Below, in pieces: positions 1 through 7,131 of a DNA stretch of 11,608 nt (position 1 is the first letter of the stretch; every line of letters starts with the position of its first letter). The notes below the pieces were generated by a model. It made no database searches. It had not been told where the DNA came from and saw only the letters and a list, made by a program, of their open reading frames with translations. The DNA is taken from assembly GCA_016302965.1 (NCBI GenBank), contig JAEDMP010000075.1, forward strand, positions 1 through 11,608, read 5' to 3'. A program made the translations under genes and the position numbers. Origin of the DNA: Bacteroidaceae bacterium. Its GTDB lineage: Bacteria > Bacteroidota > Bacteroidia > Bacteroidales > Bacteroidaceae.

Positions 1-99
1 GCATATTATTTTCGCTTCTGTATCATATTAGGCGCGTAGTTGCGGATTTGAGGTAACTGAAAAAATAGGTAAATGACGTATAGGTCGATGATTATGATG

Positions 100-132
100 C
101 AAAGATAAGGATTATTTTGTTGTTTGAGCAAA
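100..132 (-). promoter_or_regulatory. Leftward Bacteroidetes-type promoter (divergent from queA)
   Basis: Read on the minus strand, TATCTTTG (107-100) matches the Bacteroidetes -7 consensus TAnnTTTG and is followed by CA, as is common. TTTG (132-129) fits the -33 box, with a 21-nt spacer. Transcription would begin near position 95 and run off the left edge of the window. Only two minus-strand ATGs lie ahead of it. The one at 26-24 meets a stop after six codons. The one at 4-2 continues out of view, so a divergent gene may begin there after a leader of about 90 nt. The motif match is seen; the promoter activity and the gene are inferred. Confidence 0.5.
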
Positions 133-150
133 AAAAAATGGAAAAACATC

Positions 151-179
151 TTGCAAAAAAAAAAATAAATGTAATTTTG
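151..179 (+). promoter_or_regulatory. Probable queA promoter (-33 TTG, -7 TAATTTTG)
   Basis: TAATTTTG at 172-179 matches the Bacteroidetes -7 consensus TAnnTTTG. TTG at 151-153 is a partial -33 box, 18 nt upstream. Transcription should start near 183, leaving a leader of roughly 27 nt before the queA ATG at 210. The spacer contains a run of 11 A (155-165). Shorter A-tracts at 130-138 and 142-146 lie just upstream of the -33 box, where they could act like an UP element or bend the DNA. The surrounding sequence is very AT-rich, so chance matches are more likely than usual. Confidence 0.5.
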
Positions 180-209
180 TAACGGAATAAGACGAAATGT
201 GCATTTTGA

Positions 210-1424
210 ATGGATATAAAACATATACGAATCAAGGATTTTGACTATCCGTTGCCCGATGATCGGATTGCCAAATTCCCCTTGCCCGAGCGCGACCACT
301 CGAAGTTGCTGGTCTACAGGCAGGGGTGTGTGAGCGAAGACCATTTCTATCATCTGCCGGCCTATCTGCCAGCTGGTGCGTTGGTCGTATGCAACAACAC
401 GAAGGTCATCCAGGCTCGCCTCCATTTCCGCAAGGAGACGGGAGCCCTCATCGAGGTATTCCTGCTGGAGCCCTTTGCCCCTGCCGATTATGAGCAGATG
501 TTCCAGCGCCGCGGCCATTGCGAGTGGCTTTGTCTGGTGGGCAACCTGAAGAAGTGGAAGGAGGGAACGCTGAGGCTGGCCGTCACCATGGGCGGCATCC
601 AAGTAGTGCTCACTGCCACCCGGCTGGAGACTCATGCCACCAGTCATCGTGTCGCTTTCGATTGGGACAACCCGCAGGTCAGCTGGGCCGAACTGCTCGA
701 GGCGGTAGGCGAACTGCCCATCCCTCCCTATCTCAACCGTGCCACAGAGGAGAGCGACAAGGAGACCTATCAGACCGTCTACTCGAAAATCAAGGGCAGT
801 GTGGCGGCGCCCACCGCCGGACTCCATTTCACCGACCGGGTGCTGGCCGACCTGGATGCCCACGGACTGGAGCGCGAGGAACTGACGCTGCATGTGGGGG
901 CCGGCACCTTCAAGCCCGTGAAGAGCGAGGAGATAGAAGGCCACACGATGCACACCGAATTTATCAGTGTGGGTCGGCGCACCTTGGAACGGCTCATCGC
1001 CCATGATGGAGAAGCTATCGCGGTGGGCACGACGAGTGTGCGCACGTTGGAGAGCCTCTATTATATGGGTGCCAAACTCATCGCCCGTCCCGACCTCAGC
1101 GAAGAACAGCTTCATGTGACCCAGTGGGAACCTTATGAGACCCATCCCGAAGTCACTACGGTCGAGGCCTTGCGTGCGCTGCTCGACTATCTTGATCGTC
1201 ACGACCTGCCAGCTCTCCATTCGAGCACCCAGATCATCATTGTCCCCGGCTATCAGTTCCATGTAGTGAAGATGCTCGTCACCAATTTCCACCAGCCTCA
1301 GAGCACCCTGCTGCTCTTGGTGAGCGCTTTTGTCAAGGGCGACTGGCGGAAGATCTACGATTATGCCTTGGCCCATGATTTCCGTTTTCTGAGCTATGGC
1401 GACAGCAGTCTGATCATTCCCTGA
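210..1424 (+). CDS. queA: S-adenosylmethionine:tRNA ribosyltransferase-isomerase
   Basis: QueA transfers and isomerises the ribosyl part of S-adenosylmethionine onto preQ1 at wobble position 34 of GUN-anticodon tRNAs. This makes epoxyqueuosine, the penultimate step of queuosine synthesis, in the cytoplasm. The family blocks are present in order: GELPIPPYL (167-175), GSVAAPTAGLHFT (196-208), LHVGAGTFKPV (227-237), GTTSVRTLES (273-282), TNFHQPQSTLLLLVSAF (358-374) and a C-terminal YGDSSLI (396-402). At 404 aa it is longer than the roughly 356-aa E. coli enzyme. The extra length appears to sit in the N-terminal half (about 75-165), as expected for the Bacteroidetes form. The ATG at 210 gives a normal N-terminus (MDIKHIRIKDFDYPLP) and lies about 27 nt after the predicted transcription start; no clear Shine-Dalgarno is seen. 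It is probably the first gene of a transcript that continues into the Smr gene 63 nt downstream, since no promoter motif is visible between them. Confidence 0.97.
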   Translation: MDIKHIRIKDFDYPLPDDRIAKFPLPERDHSKLLVYRQGCVSEDHFYHLPAYLPAGALVVCNNTKVIQARLHFRKETGALIEVFLLEPFAPADYEQMFQRRGHCEWLCLVGNLKKWKEGTLRLAVTMGGIQVVLTATRLETHATSHRVAFDWDNPQVSWAELLEAVGELPIPPYLNRATEESDKETYQTVYSKIKGSVAAPTAGLHFTDRVLADLDAHGLEREELTLHVGAGTFKPVKSEEIEGHTMHTEFISVGRRTLERLIAHDGEAIAVGTTSVRTLESLYYMGAKLIARPDLSEEQLHVTQWEPYETHPEVTTVEALRALLDYLDRHDLPALHSSTQIIIVPGYQFHVVKMLVTNFHQPQSTLLLLVSAFVKGDWRKIYDYALAHDFRFLSYGDSSLIIP

Positions 1425-1487
1425 ACAGACGATACAGGCAGATACGAAGAAAGGCATCATAGAACAAGATAAAATAATACGAACAAC

Positions 1488-2567
1488 ATGAAAATTGGAG
1501 ATCAAGTAAAATTTGTCAATGAGGTTGGCGGCGGCAGAGTGGCCGGATTCCAATCCAAGAATATTGTCCTCGTGGAGGATGCCGACGGTTTTCAGGTGCC
1601 CATGACCCTCAGCGAGGTGGTTGTTGTCAACGAAGAGAACTATGACACGCAACGCATGGTTGGCATGGTCAACCAAACGAAGCAGGAAGCAGCCCAGCGT
1701 GCCCGTGAGGAGGAAGAAGACGAACGTCCCGTCACCTTCAAGGCACCTGTAGAGGAGCGTAGGGGAGGGGATATGCTTTCCGCCTATCTTGCCTTTGTGC
1801 CTGTGGATGTCAACCGTTTCAACCAGTCTGACTTCGAGGTCTATTTCGTCAACGACAGCAACTATTACCTCCACTTCACCCTCCTGTCCGTTGAAGGCCG
1901 TGCGTGGAAACTGCGCCACGAGGCAGAGGTGGAGCCTAACACCAAGCTCTATCTGGAGGAGTTTGGACGTGACACGCTCAACGATTGGGAGCGCATGGGC
2001 GTGCAGCTCATGGCTTACAAGCGCGACAAACCCTTCCTGTTGAAACCTTTGATTGACGTGCAACTGCGCATTGAGGCCGTGAAGTTCTACAAGCGTCACA
2101 CCTTTGTCGAGAACGATTTCTTTGAGCAGGATGCCCTGCTCTATACCATTGTGGAGCGCGACGAACCCTCCCGTCCGCTGATTATCGACGCCAAGCAGCT
2201 GCAGAAGAGTCTCAGCCAAAAGAAGAGCCTTGATGCCTCCCCTGCCCGCAAGCCAGCATCGGTGGGGCGTCGCAGGAGCCAGGACGAACCGATTGTGGTC
2301 GACCTCCATGCCACTGAAATCCTCGAGACCACGGCTGGTATGAGCGCCTCCGACATCCTCAACTACCAGTTGGAGGTGATGCGACGCACGCTGAAGGAGA
2401 ACGAGAAACACAAGTGCACCAAGATAGTGTTCATCCACGGCAAGGGGGAAGGAGTGTTGCGTCAGGCCATCATCAATGAGCTCCGCTATCATTTCAAGAA
2501 TTATCCCTATCAGGACGCCTCCTTCCAGGAGTATGGCTACGGAGCCACTCAGGTGACCATCGTCTGA
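1488..2567 (+). CDS. DUF2027-like plus Smr-domain protein
   Basis: A 359-aa soluble protein with three visible parts. Residues 1-50 form a small beta-rich module (KIGDQVKFVNEVGGG, then a VEDADGFQVPM segment) typical of the DUF2027-like N-terminus of Bacteroidetes Smr proteins. Residues 55-95 are a charged linker rich in E and R. A middle beta-rich region (about 96-225) of unclear function follows. After a basic, probably flexible stretch (about 235-265), residues 268-359 form a Smr domain, with VDLH at 271-274, the HGKGEGVLR block at 317-325 and a closing YGYGATQVTI. Smr domains occur at the C-terminus of MutS2 and as stand-alone proteins; several cut or bind nucleic acid, and MutS2 in Bacillus acts on collided ribosomes. 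There is no MutS ATPase here, so it is not MutS2. The substrate cannot be read from sequence. The gene is probably co-transcribed with queA, and a hairpin overlaps its stop codon. Confidence 0.9.
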   Translation: MKIGDQVKFVNEVGGGRVAGFQSKNIVLVEDADGFQVPMTLSEVVVVNEENYDTQRMVGMVNQTKQEAAQRAREEEEDERPVTFKAPVEERRGGDMLSAYLAFVPVDVNRFNQSDFEVYFVNDSNYYLHFTLLSVEGRAWKLRHEAEVEPNTKLYLEEFGRDTLNDWERMGVQLMAYKRDKPFLLKPLIDVQLRIEAVKFYKRHTFVENDFFEQDALLYTIVERDEPSRPLIIDAKQLQKSLSQKKSLDASPARKPASVGRRRSQDEPIVVDLHATEILETTAGMSASDILNYQLEVMRRTLKENEKHKCTKIVFIHGKGEGVLRQAIINELRYHFKNYPYQDASFQEYGYGATQVTIV

Positions 2568-2585
2568 GCCCGACGAAGGCTCAGA
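2563..2585 (+). other. Perfect 8-bp stem-loop overlapping the Smr gene stop codon
   Basis: TCTGAGCC (2563-2570) pairs perfectly with GGCTCAGA (2578-2585) around a 7-nt loop, and the TGA stop codon (2565-2567) lies in the left arm. No T-tract follows directly; the nearest is six T at 2620-2625, 35 nt later, so it is not a textbook intrinsic terminator. It could be a weak terminator, an mRNA 3'-end stabiliser or processing site before nadE, or chance. No TAnnTTTG box is visible in the rest of the 89-nt gap before nadE. Confidence 0.4.
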
Positions 2586-2656
2586 AGAAGACCGTTGCCT
2601 GCGTGTATGGCTCCTGTCCTTTTTTACCAAAATAGAAAGTAACCCAACAAAAGAAC

Positions 2657-4579
2657 ATGAAATACGGATTTGTCAATGTGGCTTCTGCCATTCCCTCGGT
2701 GAGGGTGGCAGACCCCGTCTATAACGAGAAGCAGATGGAACCCCTCATCACGCAAGCCGTGGAGGAGGGTGTCGAGGTGATGTGTTTCCCTGAATTGGGA
2801 CTCACCGGCTACAGCTGCCAAGATCTTTTCCGCAACCAGATGCTGCTCGACGGGGCAGAGGTGGCACTCATGCAGCTGCTCACCTTCACCCGCTCGCTCG
2901 ACATCATCGTGATTGTGGGTATGCCTGTGAGAACCAACAGCTTGCTGCTCAATTGTGCAGTTGTGGTACAGAATGGTGCCATCCTTGGTGTAGTGCCCAA
3001 AACCTATCTGCCCAACTATGGTGAGTTTTATGAGCAGCGATGGTTTGCCTCCGCTCTCGACTTCCGGTCGGAAGAGGTCTATCTGGCCGGCAGTGCAGTG
3101 ACCATCACCTCCGAGCCCACCCTGTTTGTCACCCCCTCCGACCTGCGTTTCGGTATCGAGATCTGCGAGGATGTGTGGTCGCCCGAACCACCCAGCACGG
3201 GACTGTCACTGGCTGGTGCCGACCTCATCTTCAATCTCTCCGCCTCTGATGACCTCATCGGCAAGAACCATTATCTCCGCTCGTTGCTCTCCCAGCAGAG
3301 TGCCCGTCTGATGTGTGGTTATATCTACAGCAGTTGCGGCTACGGAGAGAGTACCCAGGATGTGGTGTATGGCGGCAATGCCTATATCTATGAGAACGGT
3401 CATCTGATAGGTGAGAGCCGTCGCTTCCAGTATGAGCCCCAACTGATTGTCGGTCAGGTGGACATCGAGCGCCTGCGCACCGAGCGCCGCATGAACACCA
3501 CCTTCACGACAGCCCAGTCGCGCCATCATGCCCGCATGGTGCATACCTCGCCCACGGGCGATGTGGAGTTCCGGCTGTTGCGCTATGTCAACCCCTGGCC
3601 CTTCATCCCCTCCTCGGCCGACATGTCCCATTCCTGTGAGGAGATACTCAGCATCCAGACGGCCGGTTTGGTCAAACGCCTCGCCCATACCCATTGTTCC
3701 AAGGTGGTGATGGGCATCAGTGGCGGTCTCGACTCCACCCTGGCGCTGTTGGTCTGCGTGCGGGCCTTTGATATCCTGGAACTCGACCGCAGCGGCATCG
3801 TCGGCATCACCATGCCCGGATTCGGCACCTCCGACCGCACCCATGCCAATGCCCTTGTGCTCATGGAACGGCTGGGAGTGACCCTTCGCGAAATCAGCAT
3901 CGCCAAGAGCGTCACCCAGCATTTCCTGGATATCGGCCATGACATGGATCAGCATGATGTGACCTACGAGAACGGACAGGCCCGCGAGCGCACCCAGATT
4001 CTCATGGATGTGGCCAACCAGGTAGGCGGACTCGTCATCGGCACTGGCGACATGAGTGAACTGGCCTTGGGCTGGGCCACTTATAACGGCGACCACATGT
4101 CGATGTATGGTGTGAATGCGGGCGTTCCCAAGACCCTTATCCGCTATCTCATCCAGTATTTTTCCTCCACTCTTTCCGATGCCAAGACCTGTGAGATACT
4201 GTCCGATATCATCGAAACCCCCATCAGTCCGGAACTGATTCCAACCGACGAACAGGGCAATATCAGCCAGAAGACCGAAGACCTCGTGGGACCATACGAG
4301 TTGCACGATTTCTTCCTCTATTATTTCCTCCGTTTCGGTTTCAGTTCGGCCAAGATCATGGAACTTGCCAAGCATGCCTTCAATGGAGCTCACCCCCAGG
4401 CCGGACGATACGATGAAGAGACCATCCGCCATTGGCTTGACACCTTTACACGCCGTTTCTTCGCACAGCAGTTCAAGCGCTCTTGTCTGCCCGACGGACC
4501 GAAAGTGGGAAGTGTCAGTCTGAGTCCGCGTGGCGACTGGCGTATGCCTACCGATGCCTCGTCGGATTTGTTCAGATAA
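2657..4579 (+). CDS. nadE: Glutamine-dependent NAD+ synthase
   Basis: NadE makes NAD+ from nicotinic acid adenine dinucleotide, using ATP and ammonia released from glutamine, in the cytoplasm; it is the last step of NAD synthesis. The 640-aa protein has the two-domain, glutamine-using architecture. An N-terminal nitrilase-type glutaminase (about 1-285) carries the Glu-Lys-Cys triad: E46 in FPELGLTGY, K115 in VPKTYLPNYGEFYE, C170 in EICEDVW. A C-terminal synthetase (about 325-640) has the PP-loop SGGLDS (355-360), GTGDMSELALGW (461-472) and ETPISPELIP (520-529). Length fits the family (about 640-680 aa). ATG at 2657 is favoured because it gives the usual MKYGFVNVAS first strand. The gene lies 89 nt after the Smr gene and 10 nt before the ComEC-like gene. 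It appears complete, with all catalytic residues present. Confidence 0.97.
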   Translation: MKYGFVNVASAIPSVRVADPVYNEKQMEPLITQAVEEGVEVMCFPELGLTGYSCQDLFRNQMLLDGAEVALMQLLTFTRSLDIIVIVGMPVRTNSLLLNCAVVVQNGAILGVVPKTYLPNYGEFYEQRWFASALDFRSEEVYLAGSAVTITSEPTLFVTPSDLRFGIEICEDVWSPEPPSTGLSLAGADLIFNLSASDDLIGKNHYLRSLLSQQSARLMCGYIYSSCGYGESTQDVVYGGNAYIYENGHLIGESRRFQYEPQLIVGQVDIERLRTERRMNTTFTTAQSRHHARMVHTSPTGDVEFRLLRYVNPWPFIPSSADMSHSCEEILSIQTAGLVKRLAHTHCSKVVMGISGGLDSTLALLVCVRAFDILELDRSGIVGITMPGFGTSDRTHANALVLMERLGVTLREISIAKSVTQHFLDIGHDMDQHDVTYENGQARERTQILMDVANQVGGLVIGTGDMSELALGWATYNGDHMSMYGVNAGVPKTLIRYLIQYFSSTLSDAKTCEILSDIIETPISPELIPTDEQGNISQKTEDLVGPYELHDFFLYYFLRFGFSSAKIMELAKHAFNGAHPQAGRYDEETIRHWLDTFTRRFFAQQFKRSCLPDGPKVGSVSLSPRGDWRMPTDASSDLFR

Positions 4580-4589
4580 GGCATCGTTT

Positions 4590-6167
4590 ATGAGTCGCTT
4601 CCTTTCGCTCCATCCCCTTGTCATTCCCGTGCTTGCCTTTATGGCAGGTATCGGGTTGGCTGAGGGGATGGATGCATTGTTTTTGCCGATTCAGTGGCCG
4701 TTGGTATTGCTGGCCGCAGGGCTCTTCTGCGCTCTCTTTTCCCGGCTCAGATGGCATGGGGCAGCGTGGGTGTGTCTCTTGTTGCTGATGATGTTGTTGG
4801 GATGCTGTCGGATGGAACTGAAGAAGCAGGAGATAAACCGGCTGCCTGTCGGTTCCAGACATGAGTGCAGAGCAGTGGTTTTCTCGGTGCCGAGGGTGAG
4901 CGAACGCACGGTGACTGCCGAACTGTTGCTGACCGATGGCTCCCATGCCCACCAGCTGGTGCATGCGGTCTTTGTCGGCGACACAATGGCCCGCAGCCTG
5001 ACAGAAGGAAACGGACTCTGTCTGTCTGCTGTCATGCAGCCTGCTTTCCTGCCGTCTGCTGCTGATGGGACGGCCCCGTCCTCGGTTTATCCTTATGTCC
5101 TCCGTTCCAAGGACATCCATCTGGTCACCTTCCTCTATCCAGGCCAGTGGCAAAGAGCGGCTGTCGACTTCGACTCCTTCCAGCCTGCAGAGCGGCTACG
5201 TTACCATCTGCTCTGTCTGCGCCGCCATCTGTTGCGCGAGTTGCGCCAATCCGGGCTCCATGCCGATGCCTATGATTTAGGGGCGGCCATGATGCTGGGG
5301 GTGCGTCAGCAAGTCTCTGCCCCAGTCCGTCGCCAGTATGCCGATGCCGGAGTATCGCATTTGTTGGCGCTGTCGGGCATGCATCTCTCCGTAATCTATC
5401 TGCTGGTGACCCTGCTGTTTGGCAGGTATCGCCGGAGCATGGTGGCCGAGGTGCTGGTGGTAGCGGTGATGTGGTTCTACGCCATGCTCACCGGTCTGGG
5501 GCCATCTGTTCTGCGAGCCGTCATGCTCGTGAGTGTCAGTGCCGTCATTCGTCTTGCCGGTCGTCGCCCGGTTACGCTCAACAGCCTTTCGTTTGTCGCC
5601 TTGATCCAGTTGCTGTGGCAACCGCTCAGCCTTTTCGATGTCAGTTTCCAACTGTCCTATCTGGCTGTCGCTTCCATCCTGATAGCCTATCCGCCCCTCT
5701 ACGGGATGCTCTCCGACCGTTTTGTTTGTTTGCGGCAGTTGAATATGGATGCCCCTTCATCCCCTCTTCATCATCGGCTGCTTCGTCTGCTTGTCGGCAT
5801 GGTTCTGTTGTCAACGGTGGCACAGATAGGCGTTGCCCCGCTCTCCATCCATTATTTTGCTTCTTTCCCCCTGTTTTTTGTTGTGAGCAATCTGGTGATG
5901 GTGCCTCTGGCGATAGTCATGCTCTATGCACTGTTCCTGATACTGCTTTTCTCGGTTTGTCCCATGGCTGCCATCCTGCAGACCGTTCCCGTATGGGTGT
6001 TCCTGCAGTTGCAGGCTTTCCAGTCGGCATTTCTCACATGGTTCGCGCCCTTGGGCGGTATCGGTCGCCTGCATCTCTCTGTGGCCCAAACCTGGCTCTG
6101 TTATCTCTTTTTGGCGCTGACAGCTGCACTTTTCTGCCGTCTCTTCCCAAAAAAACATACTTTTTAG
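4590..6167 (+). CDS. ComEC/Rec2-family membrane protein without the beta-lactamase-like domain
   Basis: ComEC forms the inner-membrane channel that passes single-stranded DNA during natural transformation. This 525-aa protein starts with two or three hydrophobic segments (about 9-25, 36-50, 60-73). A soluble, beta-rich region follows (about 85-195), matching the DUF4131/OB-like domain. From about 225 onward is the polytopic Competence domain, with HLLALSGMHLSVIY (257-270), GLGPSVLRAVML (302-313) and FDVSFQLSYLAVASIL (349-364), then more membrane segments to the end. Full ComEC proteins (about 700-800 aa) usually end in a metallo-beta-lactamase-like domain. Here the protein stops at KKHTF, with no such domain nearby in any frame. 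I chose ATG 4590, 10 nt after the nadE stop, because it directly precedes the first membrane segment; an in-frame GTG at 4530 would overlap nadE and add unconvincing residues. Probably co-transcribed with nadE. Family is secure; a role in DNA uptake is inferred. Confidence 0.9.
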   Translation: MSRFLSLHPLVIPVLAFMAGIGLAEGMDALFLPIQWPLVLLAAGLFCALFSRLRWHGAAWVCLLLLMMLLGCCRMELKKQEINRLPVGSRHECRAVVFSVPRVSERTVTAELLLTDGSHAHQLVHAVFVGDTMARSLTEGNGLCLSAVMQPAFLPSAADGTAPSSVYPYVLRSKDIHLVTFLYPGQWQRAAVDFDSFQPAERLRYHLLCLRRHLLRELRQSGLHADAYDLGAAMMLGVRQQVSAPVRRQYADAGVSHLLALSGMHLSVIYLLVTLLFGRYRRSMVAEVLVVAVMWFYAMLTGLGPSVLRAVMLVSVSAVIRLAGRRPVTLNSLSFVALIQLLWQPLSLFDVSFQLSYLAVASILIAYPPLYGMLSDRFVCLRQLNMDAPSSPLHHRLLRLLVGMVLLSTVAQIGVAPLSIHYFASFPLFFVVSNLVMVPLAIVMLYALFLILLFSVCPMAAILQTVPVWVFLQLQAFQSAFLTWFAPLGGIGRLHLSVAQTWLCYLFLALTAALFCRLFPKKHTF

Positions 6168-6195
6168 CCAAAAGCCGTGGATATTCGAAAAATAG

Positions 6196-6207
6196 TTTGT
6201 ACTTTTG
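6196..6207 (+). promoter_or_regulatory. Bacteroidetes -7 box directly upstream of the lipoprotein gene
   Basis: TTTGTACTTTTGCA (6196-6209) contains TACTTTTG (6200-6207), an exact match to TAnnTTTG, in the TTTGTAnnTTTGCA context common ahead of Bacteroidales genes. The -33 region is poor (GTGG at 6177-6180). Transcription would be expected to start around 6211-6214, at or next to the ATG at 6213. The mRNA would therefore have almost no leader and no room for a ribosome binding site. The motif is seen; the start site is inferred. Confidence 0.6.
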
Positions 6208-6212
6208 CAGGT

Positions 6213-7130
6213 ATGAAAAAAGTGATAAGTCTCATCATCCTGTCCGCTCTTTTGTTGGGCTGTTCCACCGACGAATCCCGCCAGCGTCTCAGTCGTGCCC
6301 AGCGCCTGCAGCAGATGCGGGCCGACTCGGCAGCGCTGAAGGTGGCGGTCATGCCTACCATTGACTGTCTTCCCCTGTTTGTGGCCCGTGAATCGGGGCT
6401 GTTTGATACGCTCAAGGTAGATGTGCGTCTGCGCTATTTCCATGCCCAGATGGATTGTGACACCGCCTTGGCTGGCAGCAGTGTGGAGATGGGAGTGACC
6501 GACCTGGTCCGTGCCGAGCGGTTGCGCCGCCAGGGCGTGAGCCTTGACTATCTGTTTGCCACCAACCCGCGCTGGCAACTCATTGCCAATAGACTCGCCC
6601 GCATCCGTCAGCTCAAGCAGCTCGATGACAAGATGGTGGCGATGGCCCGTCTGTCGGCCACCGACCTGCTTTCCGACAAAGCGGTGGATAGTGCAGGGTT
6701 GAAATCAGAGCGGGTATTCAAGGTGCAGATGAATGATGTCAACCTTCGCCTCAATATGTTGCTCAACAATGAGATGGATGCGCTCTGGCTGCCTGAACCC
6801 CAGGCCACTATTGCCCGTCTGCAACGTCACAAAGTGCTGATGGATGCCACCCGGATGGACTGGCTGATGGGAGCTTTTGCCGTGCGGACCGACCGTACGG
6901 CAGACTCTGCCCGCCAGCAGCAGATTGAGCGTTTGCTCATGGCATACGACCGTGCCTGCGACAGCATCAACAAGCATGGGGCGGCCCATTATGCAAAGCT
7001 GATGGAAAACCGCTGGAAACTCAAGGTAAACACACTCGCACGACTGCCGAAAGAGATTCGATTCGAACGCCGATGCGCTCCTCGCGAGCAAGACCTGCAG
7101 CGTGCCCGACAGTGGCTCGACCGGCAATAG
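6213..7130 (+). CDS. Lipoprotein resembling ABC-transporter substrate-binding proteins (SsuA/NMT1-like)
   Basis: A 305-aa predicted lipoprotein. A short positive N-terminus and hydrophobic stretch lead to the lipobox LLGC, with the lipidated cysteine at 17, then CSTDES, which places acidic residues at +4 and +5. After a charged helix (20-38), the body begins LKVAVMPTIDCLPLFVARESG (42-62), continues GSSVEMGVTDLVRAERLRRQG (88-108) and has NNEMDALWLPEPQATIARL (185-203). This pattern resembles the SsuA/NMT1/THI5-like periplasmic binding fold used for sulfonates, pyrimidine precursors and similar ligands. The ligand cannot be deduced. No permease or ATPase gene flanks it, so if it serves an importer the partners are elsewhere. 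ATG 6213 is favoured over an in-frame GTG at 6177 because it starts the signal peptide (MKKVISLIIL) and the promoter box lies between them. The gene is 45 nt after the ComEC-like gene but probably has its own promoter. Confidence 0.75.
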   Translation: MKKVISLIILSALLLGCSTDESRQRLSRAQRLQQMRADSAALKVAVMPTIDCLPLFVARESGLFDTLKVDVRLRYFHAQMDCDTALAGSSVEMGVTDLVRAERLRRQGVSLDYLFATNPRWQLIANRLARIRQLKQLDDKMVAMARLSATDLLSDKAVDSAGLKSERVFKVQMNDVNLRLNMLLNNEMDALWLPEPQATIARLQRHKVLMDATRMDWLMGAFAVRTDRTADSARQQQIERLLMAYDRACDSINKHGAAHYAKLMENRWKLKVNTLARLPKEIRFERRCAPREQDLQRARQWLDRQ

Positions 7131-7131
7131 G

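Noticed and set aside
1425..1487. Possible promoter in the gap between queA and the Smr gene
   Set aside because: No TAnnTTTG box and no TTTG -33 box at suitable spacing. Read-through from queA explains the layout.
6..2630. An 874-codon open frame on the minus strand, opposite queA and the Smr gene
   Set aside because: Both opposing + strand genes have complete family motifs. The antisense frame is open because these GC-biased genes rarely use TTA, CTA or TCA codons, whose complements are stops. Its translation shows no recognisable domain and ends in low-complexity residues from the AT-rich spacer.
4530..4589. Upstream GTG start for the ComEC-like protein
   Set aside because: It would overlap nadE by 50 bases and add a non-hydrophobic leader unlike the family. 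The ATG at 4590 sits 10 nt after nadE and leads straight into the first membrane segment.
3206..4624. A 472-codon minus-strand frame opposite nadE
   Set aside because: Same codon-bias effect. It is rich in H, G and Q with no domain pattern, while nadE on the other strand is complete with all catalytic residues.
6151..6165. AAAAA-catac-TTTTT palindrome at the end of the ComEC-like gene as a terminator
   Set aside because: Only five A-T pairs and no GC stem, so it would be too weak. It overlaps the last ComEC codons and is better seen as part of the AT-rich promoter approach for the next gene.
5471..6364. A 297-codon + strand frame bridging the ComEC-like and lipoprotein genes
   Set aside because: It is out of frame with two well-supported genes, and its translation is rich in C, S, R and P like a frame-shifted reading of GC-biased DNA. 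It is not evidence of a missing ComEC C-terminus.
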